Position numbers and translations under genes: made by a program. DNA of 64,000 nucleotides from Avedoeria sp964651245 (GTDB lineage: Bacteria > Chloroflexota > Anaerolineae > Epilineales > Epilineaceae), in assembly GCA_964651245.1 (NCBI GenBank), contig CAZYVI010000001.1:124001-188000 (forward strand), given 5' to 3'. Under the pieces are notes generated by a model that worked only from the letters and a program-made list of their open reading frames with translations, searched no databases and was not told the origin of the DNA. Position 1 is the first letter of the stretch. Every line of letters begins with the position of its first letter. Positions 46,506 to 53,701 of this stretch are shown here, piece by piece.

Positions 46506-46913
46506 TTAGAACGGGATGTCGTCCTCGGCCATGTGCGACCCGCCGTGGGCACCGGCCTCGTCAAAGGCGCCCGCCGGGGCGCGGTCGCCGGCGCCGCCGA
46601 GGAACTTGACGATGTTCGCCCGCAACTCCCAGCCGCTGCGCTCGGCGCCGCTCTGATCGGTGTAGGTGTTCGTTCGGATCTCGCCCTCGCACAACACCAT
46701 CCGGCCCTTGGCCAGGTATTGGTTGCAGATCTCGGCCTGCCGTCCGAACACGCTGACCCGGAACCAGGTCGTCTCCTCCTGCGACGAGCCGTCCTGGTCG
46801 GTCCAGCGGCGGTTCGTAGCGACGGTGAAGTTGCAGACAGGGGTGCCATTGGCGGTGTAGCGCATCTCGGGATCTCGGCCGAGATTGCCCACGACGACAA
46901 CGCGTTGGTACAT
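46506..46913 (-). CDS. ssb: Single-stranded DNA-binding protein
   Basis: A 135-residue OB-fold protein starting MYQRVVVVGNLGRDPEMRY, with the usual VATNRRWTDQDG and SVFGRQAEICNQYL strands. The acidic C-terminal tip DDIPF, which binds repair and replication partners, is intact. The ATG at 46913 has GGAGG upstream; an in-frame ATG 21 codons earlier lacks one. It is shorter than enterobacterial SSB because the linker before the tip is short. It stands alone, divergent from mraZ. Confidence 0.95.
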   Translation of the reverse strand: MYQRVVVVGNLGRDPEMRYTANGTPVCNFTVATNRRWTDQDGSSQEETTWFRVSVFGRQAEICNQYLAKGRMVLCEGEIRTNTYTDQSGAERSGWELRANIVKFLGGAGDRAPAGAFDEAGAHGGSHMAEDDIPF

Positions 46914-47001
46914 GACGTCCTCCGTAAGGTGTGAGTTTCGTGGGTGACCGGTTCGAGCGGATGACCAGACGGGCATAGAACATGCATTCTAGTCGAGCCG
47001 A

Positions 47002-47029
47002 AGTATACGCATCGCATGCGCCCTGTCAA
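47002..47029 (-). promoter_or_regulatory. Consensus-like promoter of ssb
   Basis: TTGACA (47024-47029) and TATACT (47002-47007) on the minus strand with a 16-base spacer. This is the best sigma-70-type match in the window. It gives a leader of about 80 bases before the ssb ATG. Confidence 0.75.
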
Positions 47030-47030
47030 C

Positions 47031-47058
47031 GCTGTCGCGACAGCGTGGCGACAGCGTG
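47031..47058. repeat. 14-bp palindrome overlapping an 11-bp tandem repeat
   Basis: GCTGTCGCGACAGC (47031-47044) is a perfect palindrome. GCGACAGCGTG is repeated at 47037 and 47048, with a partial third copy after it. The block abuts the ssb -35 hexamer, so a bound protein could block that promoter. Confidence 0.6.
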
Positions 47059-47144
47059 GCGACCTCGCCAGCCGAGGTGGATCGATGCGCGGGCGGCGCG
47101 GCCGGCCTGTGGACAACTAAACCTTAAATCACGTCGCCGGTGGG

Positions 47145-47174
47145 TTGTGGTGGGTGGGTGCGCTGTGGTAGCAT
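47145..47174 (+). promoter_or_regulatory. Predicted promoter of the division and cell-wall operon
   Basis: TTGTGG (47145-47150) and TAGCAT (47169-47174) with an 18-base spacer. Transcription would begin just at the GTGG repeat block, which fits repression by a protein bound there. Confidence 0.4.
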
Positions 47175-47182
47175 CGACGCGG

Positions 47183-47206
47183 GTGGAGATTTGTGGAGAT
47201 TTGTGG
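47183..47206 (+). promoter_or_regulatory. Predicted MraZ operator (GTGG repeats, 10-bp period)
   Basis: GTGG occurs at 47183, 47193 and 47203, with GTGGAGATTT repeated twice and a partial third copy. MraZ is known to bind short G-rich direct repeats spaced one helical turn apart upstream of its own gene. The position just after the -10 box suggests autorepression. Confidence 0.65.
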
Positions 47207-47261
47207 TGCCCACCCCTCGATCTCGGCTTGGGTGCCGATCGCGAAGTGGAGCTCCCGGCGC

Positions 47262-47726
47262 GTGGCACGTTCGGACTTCGAAGGCGAGCTGCGGTGCAGC
47301 GTCGACGACAAGGGCCGGGTGATCATCCCGAAGCCCTTTCGCGATGCGTTCGCCGACGGCATGCAGATGGTCCGCGGCCTGTCCGGCCTCTGCCTCTGGC
47401 TGTTCCCGGCCGCCGACTGGCCCGCCCAGCGCCTGCAGCTCGAGGCGCGCCTCGGCCTCGGCGCGGGCGCCGTCGACGCGATGCGGTTCCTGCGCACCGG
47501 CGCCCACGAGACGCCCGACCGGCAGGGCCGGGTGATGCTCCCGCCGCACTTGCGCGCCCACATCCAGCTGTCGCCGGGCGCGCCGGTCGCGGTGCTGGGC
47601 ATGGGCGATTGGGTGGAGATCTGGAACGCCGACATCTGGCAGCAGCGGGCGCTCGACGTGATCGCCCGGGTCGAGGCCGACCTGGCGACGGTCGATCTGG
47701 GCGGACTGCTCGGCGGCGCGCCGTGA
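47262..47726 (+). CDS. mraZ: Transcriptional regulator MraZ
   Basis: A 154-residue protein with two AbrB-like SpoVT repeats: FEGELRCSVDDKGRVIIPKPFR and a second copy around ETPDRQGRVMLPPHLR. It regulates the cluster it heads. The GTG at 47262 (GGAG ten bases upstream) places the first repeat at the N-terminus as in known MraZ. An in-frame GTG at 47193 would add 23 unconserved residues and begin inside the predicted operator, so it is not used. The stop overlaps the rsmH start (GTGA). Confidence 0.9.
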   Translation: MARSDFEGELRCSVDDKGRVIIPKPFRDAFADGMQMVRGLSGLCLWLFPAADWPAQRLQLEARLGLGAGAVDAMRFLRTGAHETPDRQGRVMLPPHLRAHIQLSPGAPVAVLGMGDWVEIWNADIWQQRALDVIARVEADLATVDLGGLLGGAP

Positions 47727-48661
47727 CAACGCGCCACCGGCCGGTGCTGTGCGACGAGGTGATCGCGCTGCTGGCGGTCGGGTCGGGCGGGCACTGGATC
47801 GACGGCACGCTCGGCGGCGGCGGCCACGCCGCGGCCATCCTCGACGCCTCGGCACCCGACGGCCGCCTGCTGGGCATCGACCGCGACCCGCAGGCGCTGG
47901 CGCGCGCCGCGGCCCGTCTGAACATCTTCGGCGACCGCGCCCACCTCGTCCTGGGCAACCTCGGCGACCTCGCCGCCATCGCGGCGGCCGCCGCCTGGCC
48001 GCCCAGCCGCGGCATCCTCTTCGATCTCGGCATCTCGTCCGACCAACTCGACGATCCGGCGCGCGGCCTCTCGTTCCAGCACGACGGGCCGCTGGACATG
48101 CGCCTCGGCCCGGACGCCGAGGTCAGCGCTGCCGACCTCGTGAACGAGCTGGCCGAGGCCGAGCTGGCCGACGTGATCTGGCGCTTCGGCGACGAGCGGG
48201 CCAGCCGCCGCATCGCGCGCGCCATCGTGGCCGCCCGCCCGCTGGCGACGACGCGGCAGCTGGCCGACGTCGTGGCGCGCGTCGTACGGCCGGAGCGCGG
48301 TCGGCGGCCGATCCACCCCGCCACCCGCACCTTCCAGGCGCTCCGGATCGCGGTGAACGACGAGCTGACGGCCGTCGAGCGCGCCGTGCCGCAGGCGGTC
48401 GAGCAGCTGGCGCCCGGCGGCCGGCTGGCGGTGATCAGCTTCCACTCGCTCGAGGACCGCATCGTCAAGCACGCCCTGCGCACCGCGGCCACGGGCTGCA
48501 GCTGCCCGCCCGAACTGCCGACCTGCGTCTGCGGCGGCCGTCCGACGGTCCGCCTGGTCACCCGCAAGCCCGTCACGCCCAGCCCGGCCGAAGCCGAGGC
48601 CAACCCGCGCGCCCGCAGCGCCAAGCTGCGGGTGGCGGAGCGGCTCGAGGTGGCGGCGTGA
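47723..48661 (+). CDS. rsmH: 16S rRNA (cytosine(1402)-N4)-methyltransferase
   Basis: A 312-residue SAM methyltransferase that modifies C1402 in the decoding centre. Motifs: RPVLCDEVIALL, DGTLGGGGHAAAIL, FDLGISSDQLDD, ATRTFQALRIAVNDEL and ISFHSLEDRIVK. It has the usual place after mraZ, with GTGA overlaps on both sides. Confidence 0.96.
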   Translation: MTTRHRPVLCDEVIALLAVGSGGHWIDGTLGGGGHAAAILDASAPDGRLLGIDRDPQALARAAARLNIFGDRAHLVLGNLGDLAAIAAAAAWPPSRGILFDLGISSDQLDDPARGLSFQHDGPLDMRLGPDAEVSAADLVNELAEAELADVIWRFGDERASRRIARAIVAARPLATTRQLADVVARVVRPERGRRPIHPATRTFQALRIAVNDELTAVERAVPQAVEQLAPGGRLAVISFHSLEDRIVKHALRTAATGCSCPPELPTCVCGGRPTVRLVTRKPVTPSPAEAEANPRARSAKLRVAERLEVAA

Positions 48662-49155
48662 GCCTCGCCCGCCCGCCGCGGCCGCCGCGCCCCGAGGCGT
48701 CGCCCTACCTCGACCGCCGGCCGCCGGCGGCCACGCTCGGCCCGACGCTGGGCGTGCTGGTGCTGCTGTTCCTGCTGGCCGGCCTGCTGTGGGTGCGCCA
48801 GGCGAACGGCGTGGCCGAGACCGGCCGCCAGATCGCGCGGCTGCTCGACGAGCGCGACGAGCGGCTGATGCAGCGCGCGGCCGCCCGCGTCGCGCTGGCG
48901 CAGGCCACCGACCCGCAGCGGCTGGCCGAGCGGGCGCGCGCGCTGGGCTTCGCGCCGATCGACGACGCGGCGGTGGAGGTCGTGACGATCACGGTCGACG
49001 GCGGGCCGTCGGACGGCGCGGCCCGGCAGGCCGCGCCCGGCCAGCGCAGCCCGCTCGACCTCGTCGTGCCGCCGGCCGCCATGCCGGCCGTCGCGGAGCC
49101 GTCGCTGTCGCGCATCCCGCTGAGCCTGTGGCATGTGCTGGAGGACGGGCCGTGA
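48658..49155 (+). CDS. ftsL: FtsL-like division protein
   Basis: A 165-residue protein with a basic Pro-rich N-terminus, one membrane helix (about residues 28-48) and a short coiled region (VAETGRQIARLLDERDERL). It then carries QRLAERARALGFAPID, typical of FtsL/FtsB-type division proteins. The position between rsmH and the penicillin-binding protein gene is the classical one. A tail of about 50 residues is unusual in length. Confidence 0.78.
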   Translation: MSLARPPRPPRPEASPYLDRRPPAATLGPTLGVLVLLFLLAGLLWVRQANGVAETGRQIARLLDERDERLMQRAAARVALAQATDPQRLAERARALGFAPIDDAAVEVVTITVDGGPSDGAARQAAPGQRSPLDLVVPPAAMPAVAEPSLSRIPLSLWHVLEDGP

Positions 49156-50822
49156 GGGGCCGGGTCGACTACCCCCGCCTGCCGTGGCTCGGCCTGGCGC
49201 TGCTGGGGGCGATGGCCCTCGTCGCGGGCCGCGTCGTCTGGCTCAGCGCCCGCCCGGCGGCCGCGGCCCAGGCCGCCTGGGAGCCGTCGACCGAGGTCCG
49301 GCCGCAGCGCGGGGCGCTGTGGGACCGCCGCGGGCGGCTCGTGGCCACCGAGAGCTACGACCGCTACGAGGTGATCGTCGAGAAGGCCAAGCTGCCCGAT
49401 CCGGCCGGCTTCCTGGCCGCCATCGCCCCCCACCTCGGGGCGCGCGCCGACGCCGTCCGCCACCAGCTGGACGACCCGGCGATCCAGTGGGTCACCGTCC
49501 TCCACTACAGCCTGCCCGCGGCGGCCGACGCCGTCCGCGCCGCCGCCCCGGCCGACGCCGTCGTGGTGCGGGCGCTGCCCAGCCGGCACTACGCGCTGGG
49601 CGAGGCCGCCGGCCACCTGACGGGCTTCGTCGACGCCAGCGGCCACGGCGAGTACGGCCTCGAGGCCCACTACCACGACCTGTTGGCCGGCGCGCCCGGC
49701 CACACGCCCGGCCCGTTCGGCACCGACCCGCGCGCGTTCGCGGCGCCGCGCGACGGCGCCGACCTGGTGCTGACGATCGACCGCGACATCCAGCTGGCCG
49801 TCCACCGCATCCTGGCGGCGCACATCGGCCAGCAGGACGCCAGCGGCGGGACGGTCCTCGTCCTCGAGCCGGCCAGCGGCGATGTGCTCGCCTCGGTCAG
49901 CTACCCGTCCTACGACCCGAACCAGTTCGCGGCGGCCGACGTGGACCGCTACATCGACCCCGCGATCGGCGCCTACTACCCGCCGGGCAGCGTCCTCAAG
50001 CCGCTGAGCCTGGCGGCCGCGATCGACGGCGGCAAGCTGAGCCCGGGCTCGACGTACGAGGACACGGCGACGACGTTCTACCAGGGCGTCACGATCCCCA
50101 ACCAGGACTACGTGGCGCACGGTACGGCCACGATGTGGCAGATGCTGCAGCTGTCGCTCAACGTCGGTGCGGTCCACGTGGCCGACACGCTCGGCAGCGC
50201 CGCCTTCTACCGCGCCCTCGACGCGTTCGGCCTCGGCCACGCCACCGGCGTCGACCTGGCCGGCGAGGCGCCGGGGCGCATCGTCCTGCCCGGCGACGAC
50301 GGCTGGGTGGGCAGCAACTTCGCCTACAACGCGTTCGGCCAGGGGCTCGACGTCACGCCGCTGCAGATGGCGGTCGCGATGGCGACGATCGCCAACGACG
50401 GGGTCCGGATGACACCGCGCATCGTCCGCCAGGTCCGCCCCGCCGGCGCCGCGCCGCAGGATGTTGCGCCGCGCCCGGTGGCCCAGGTCATCTCGGCCCC
50501 CACTGCCCGGACGATGCGCGCGATGCTCGAGAGCGTCGTCGACGAGACGGCCACCGCGGCGCAGCTGGCGCGCCACACCTCGGGCGGCAAGACCGGCACG
50601 TCCGAGGTCTTCGACCGCGACCGCGACAACGAGGACGACCTGATCGCCAGCTTCGCCGGCTTCTTCCCGGTCGACCGCCCGGCCGCCGTGATCCTCGTGA
50701 AGCTCGACCGCCCGATCGGCGAGCGCGGCAGCCGCGTCGCGGCGCCGATCTTCGCCGAGGTCGCCGAGGTGGTGGCGCAGGTGCTGCGGGTGCCGGCGGA
50801 CAAGGCGGAGGCCGGCCGGTGA
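49152..50822 (+). CDS. ftsI: Penicillin-binding protein, division transpeptidase
   Basis: A 556-residue class B penicillin-binding protein that cross-links septal peptidoglycan. One membrane helix is near the N-terminus (about 10-31). The dimer domain and transpeptidase follow, with the active-site motif SVLK (Ser280, Lys283), SLN and KTGTSE. There is no PASTA domain. It is joined to both neighbours by GTGA overlaps. The normal next genes, murE and murF, are absent. Confidence 0.94.
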   Translation: MRGRVDYPRLPWLGLALLGAMALVAGRVVWLSARPAAAAQAAWEPSTEVRPQRGALWDRRGRLVATESYDRYEVIVEKAKLPDPAGFLAAIAPHLGARADAVRHQLDDPAIQWVTVLHYSLPAAADAVRAAAPADAVVVRALPSRHYALGEAAGHLTGFVDASGHGEYGLEAHYHDLLAGAPGHTPGPFGTDPRAFAAPRDGADLVLTIDRDIQLAVHRILAAHIGQQDASGGTVLVLEPASGDVLASVSYPSYDPNQFAAADVDRYIDPAIGAYYPPGSVLKPLSLAAAIDGGKLSPGSTYEDTATTFYQGVTIPNQDYVAHGTATMWQMLQLSLNVGAVHVADTLGSAAFYRALDAFGLGHATGVDLAGEAPGRIVLPGDDGWVGSNFAYNAFGQGLDVTPLQMAVAMATIANDGVRMTPRIVRQVRPAGAAPQDVAPRPVAQVISAPTARTMRAMLESVVDETATAAQLARHTSGGKTGTSEVFDRDRDNEDDLIASFAGFFPVDRPAAVILVKLDRPIGERGSRVAAPIFAEVAEVVAQVLRVPADKAEAGR

Positions 50823-51970
50823 GCGCGCTGCAGCCCGTCGTGAGCCTGGCGGTGTGGGCGGCGATCCCGGCCGTGCTCGTCGCCGTCGGCACCTGGCCGC
50901 TCATCGGCTGGCTGCGGCGGCGCCAGCTCGGCAAGGCGATCCGCGACGACGGCCCGGCCCACCAGGCCAAGGCCGGCACGCCGACGATGGGCGGCCTCGT
51001 GCTCGTCGGCGTCGTCCTGGCGGCGATCGTCGCGCCGGCGCTGCTGTGGTGGACCGCGGGGACGATGTGGACTGCGCGCGCCGAACAACAGAAGGGCATC
51101 AACATGGCGTTCGACGGCGTCGACTTTCGGCTCGCCGCCGCGGCCGCCTTCGCCGTAGTCTGGTTCGGCGCCATCGGGCTACTCGACGACTGGCACGGGT
51201 TGGCGCGCAAGGGGCGCGCCCGGCCGCCCGGCATCGGGTTCACGGCGCGCCGCATGTTCGCGCTCCAGGCGGTCGGGGCGGTGGCGACGACATGGCTCGC
51301 GACGCGGCCGATCGCCTGCGACATCTGCACCACCTCCGCGTCGCTCTGGGTGCTGCTGGGTCAGCGCTCGTTCGGCCCGGGGGACATGGTCGCGCTCGTG
51401 GGATGGGTGCCGTGGCTGGCGCTCGGCACGCTCGTTGTCGTGGCGGTCGTGAACGGCGTGAACCTGAGCGACGGCCTCGACGGGCTGGCGGCGGGCGTGG
51501 CGGCGATCGCCTTCGCCGGGCTGGCGGTCGTCCTGGCGCTGACCCATCGGCCGGCCGGCGACGATGTCGTGATGCCCGCGAGCGGGCCGCTCCTCCCGAT
51601 CTGGGCGGCGGGCGCCTGTCTCGGCTTCCTCGTCCACAACCGCTACCCGGCCCGGGTCTTCATGGGCAACGTGACGAGCATGGCCCTCGGCGGCGCGCTG
51701 GCGGCGATCGCGCTCGCCAGCGGGCTGTGGCCGCTGCTGCCGATCCTCGGCGTCGTCTACGTCGCCGAGGTGGCCAGCGACGTGATCCAGGTGGGGTACT
51801 TCAAGTGGTCCGGCGGCAAGCGGGTGTTCCGGATGGCGCCGATCCACCACCACTTCGAGCTCGGCGGGCTGCACGAGACGGCGGTGACACGCCGCTTCTG
51901 GCTCGTCGGCGCGCTCGGGGCGGCGGCGGCGGCGGCGCTGGCGTGGTGGGCGACGCGGGGAGCGGTCTGA
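50819..51970 (+). CDS. mraY: Phospho-N-acetylmuramoyl-pentapeptide transferase MraY with an Asp-to-Asn change
   Basis: A 383-residue membrane enzyme that makes lipid I. About ten helices and most motifs are normal: HQAKAGTPTMGG, the aspartate pair in GLLDDW (123-124), NLSDGLDGLA, and MAPIHHHFE (343-345). In the fourth conserved region the usual FMGDVGSLALGG reads FMGNVTSMALGG, so Asn284 replaces an Asp that binds magnesium in studied MraY. Whether it keeps activity is unknown. The gene follows ftsI directly. Confidence 0.9.
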   Translation: MSALQPVVSLAVWAAIPAVLVAVGTWPLIGWLRRRQLGKAIRDDGPAHQAKAGTPTMGGLVLVGVVLAAIVAPALLWWTAGTMWTARAEQQKGINMAFDGVDFRLAAAAAFAVVWFGAIGLLDDWHGLARKGRARPPGIGFTARRMFALQAVGAVATTWLATRPIACDICTTSASLWVLLGQRSFGPGDMVALVGWVPWLALGTLVVVAVVNGVNLSDGLDGLAAGVAAIAFAGLAVVLALTHRPAGDDVVMPASGPLLPIWAAGACLGFLVHNRYPARVFMGNVTSMALGGALAAIALASGLWPLLPILGVVYVAEVASDVIQVGYFKWSGGKRVFRMAPIHHHFELGGLHETAVTRRFWLVGALGAAAAAALAWWATRGAV

Positions 51971-52010
51971 TGTTGGAAGGGAACCCAGGGCGCGCGATCG
52001 GAGGGCGACC

Positions 52011-52484
52011 GTGAACGACACCGTGATCGGGGTGGGGCCGGCCCGGCTCAAGTCGGCCGAGACGCTGGGGCTGCGCGACGGCGTGACGTGGCTGGCGGTG
52101 GGCGACGCGCCCTCGGCGGCGCAGGCCATGCTGCGGCTGCGCGGCTGGCCGGGCCGGGTGCTGGCGGTGGTGGCGGCCGAGTCGGTGCCGGACGGGCTGA
52201 CCGGCTGGGCCCGCGCCTGTGCCGCTCAAGCCCGCTACGTCCTGCTCTTCGGACCGCACGCACCGCGGCTGGCGCAGGCGCTGGTCCGCGCCGGTGGGGT
52301 CGGCATCGTCCGCTGCGCCGACGTCGCCGACGCGGTGCAGGCCGCCGGTCGGCTGGCGCAGCCCGGCGACGCCGTGGCGCTGACCCCGCTGGGCCAGGCC
52401 GATGTCGAGGACGCGATCCGCTTCCGCGCCTGCGCCGCCCACTGGGTCGTCGGCGCGGGCGGCAGCGCCTGGGTGGCGGCGTGA
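52011..52484 (+). CDS. MurD C-terminal-domain-like protein, lacking the ligase core
   Basis: A 157-residue protein in the position of murD, between mraY and ftsW. It resembles only the last third of MurD: RLKSAETLG then GVTWLAVGDAPSAAQAM in place of the usual VTWINDSKATN, PGRVLAVVAA in place of the LL-GG strand, ARYVLLFGPHAPRLAQAL, ADVADAVQAAGRLAQPGDAVALTP and a final FRACAAHW. The N-terminal substrate domain and the ATP-binding central domain are missing, and the DSKATN and SPACAS motifs are lost. It cannot be a MurD ligase on its own. It overlaps ftsW by GTGA. The family assignment is inference from motif spacing. Confidence 0.6.
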   Translation: MNDTVIGVGPARLKSAETLGLRDGVTWLAVGDAPSAAQAMLRLRGWPGRVLAVVAAESVPDGLTGWARACAAQARYVLLFGPHAPRLAQALVRAGGVGIVRCADVADAVQAAGRLAQPGDAVALTPLGQADVEDAIRFRACAAHWVVGAGGSAWVAA

Positions 52485-53701
52485 GCGTCGGCGCCGGGCC
52501 GCTCGGCGCGGCCGACCGCGCGGCGGCGCCGGCGGCGCCCGCCCGGGCGCGGCGGCCGCGCGACGGCGTGCTCATCGCCGCCGTCGGGCTGCTGCTGCTC
52601 ATCGGGATCCTGGCCGTCTTCACCGCCAGCGACAGCGCCGCGCTCCAGAGCCACCTCCTCTGGGCAGCGGTCGGCGTCGCGGCGGCCGGGGTCGTGGCCA
52701 CGATCGGCGACTACCGTCTGATCCAGCGTTGGTCGCCGCTGCTGTTCGTCGGCCTGATCGGGCTGCTCGTCCTCGTCCTCGTCGTCGGCCAGCGGGTGCA
52801 CGGCAGCACGCGCTGGCTTTTCGGCGGCTCGGTCCAGCCGGGGGAGCTCGCCAAGCTCGTCGTCGTCATCTACATCGCCGATTGGCTCTCGGGCCGCCCG
52901 CACGAGATCCGCCAGTTCGCGATGGGCCTGGTGCCGTTCATCCTGCTCGTCAGCATCGTCTGCGGCCTCATCATCCTCCAGCCGAACTTCTCGACCGCGA
53001 TCCTGGTGCTGGGTATCGCCTCGGCCATGCTCGTCGCCGCCGGCGCCCGGATCGACCAGATGCTGCTCAGCGGCTCGATCGCCGTCGTCGTCCTCACCGT
53101 GGCGCTCATCATGGCCGACTACCGCGTGAACCGCGTCCTGGGCTTCCTGAACCGCGACGCCATGGCCGACCAGGCGAACTGGCAGCCGAACCTGGTCGAG
53201 AACGCCGTCCTGCGCGGCGGCTGGTTCGGGGTCGGGCTGGGCAACGGCCAGTACAAGCGGTTCATGCCGCTGGACACCGGCGCCACCGACGCCGTCTTCG
53301 CCGTGATCGGCGAGGAGACCGGCGTGCTGGGCTGCTTGCTGGTGGTCGCCTTGTTCGCCGTCATCGCCTGGCGCGGCATCCGCATCGCCCGCGGCGCGCC
53401 CGACCCGTTCGCCAAACTGGCGGCGCTGGGCATCACGTGGTGGATCGTCAGCCAGGCGTTCGTCCACATGGCGGTGGTGACGCGGCTCATCCCGTTCACC
53501 GGGGTGCCGCTGCCGTTCATCTCGTCGGGCGGCAGCAGCCTGACCACGACGCTCGTCGGCGTCGGCCTGCTCGTCGCGATCTCGCAGCGGGCCGATCCCA
53601 GCAAGGTGACGCCGTATGGTCTTGTGGATCTCCGGTGGTGGAACCGCCGGACACGTGTATCCCGCGCTTACCGTGCGCGACGCGCTGGGCTCGCGGGTTA
53701 G
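52481..53701 (+). CDS. ftsW: Septal peptidoglycan polymerase FtsW
   Basis: A 406-residue SEDS protein with about ten membrane helices. Conserved parts: GSTRWLFGGSVQPGELAKL, LILQPNFSTAIL, NGQYKRFMPLDTGATDAVFAVIGEE and PFISSGGSSL. FtsW polymerises glycan strands at the septum together with FtsI. The C-terminus continues about 35 residues past the last helix in an Arg-rich tail, whose last 29 codons overlap the start of murG in another frame. Confidence 0.95.
   Translation: MSVGAGPLGAADRAAAPAAPARARRPRDGVLIAAVGLLLLIGILAVFTASDSAALQSHLLWAAVGVAAAGVVATIGDYRLIQRWSPLLFVGLIGLLVLVLVVGQRVHGSTRWLFGGSVQPGELAKLVVVIYIADWLSGRPHEIRQFAMGLVPFILLVSIVCGLIILQPNFSTAILVLGIASAMLVAAGARIDQMLLSGSIAVVVLTVALIMADYRVNRVLGFLNRDAMADQANWQPNLVENAVLRGGWFGVGLGNGQYKRFMPLDTGATDAVFAVIGEETGVLGCLLVVALFAVIAWRGIRIARGAPDPFAKLAALGITWWIVSQAFVHMAVVTRLIPFTGVPLPFISSGGSSLTTTLVGVGLLVAISQRADPSKVTPYGLVDLRWWNRRTRVSRAYRARRAGLAG

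Larger units (their letters stand above)
46914..47261. other. Divergent control region between ssb and mraZ (348 bp)
   Basis: The spacer holds the ssb promoter on one strand and the mraZ promoter with its repeat operator on the other. Between them lie a 14-bp palindrome and an 11-bp tandem repeat. It is one of the more AT-containing parts of the window. Confidence 0.7.

Noticed and set aside
47109..47117. A DnaA-box-like nonamer (TGTGGACAA) near mraZ
   Set aside because: Only one copy with one mismatch, and no cluster, AT-rich unwinding element or dnaA/dnaN genes nearby, so not evidence of an origin.
47193..47261. An earlier GTG start for mraZ at 47193
   Set aside because: It would begin within the GTGG repeat block and add 23 unconserved residues; the GTG at 47262 fits the family start and has a ribosome site.
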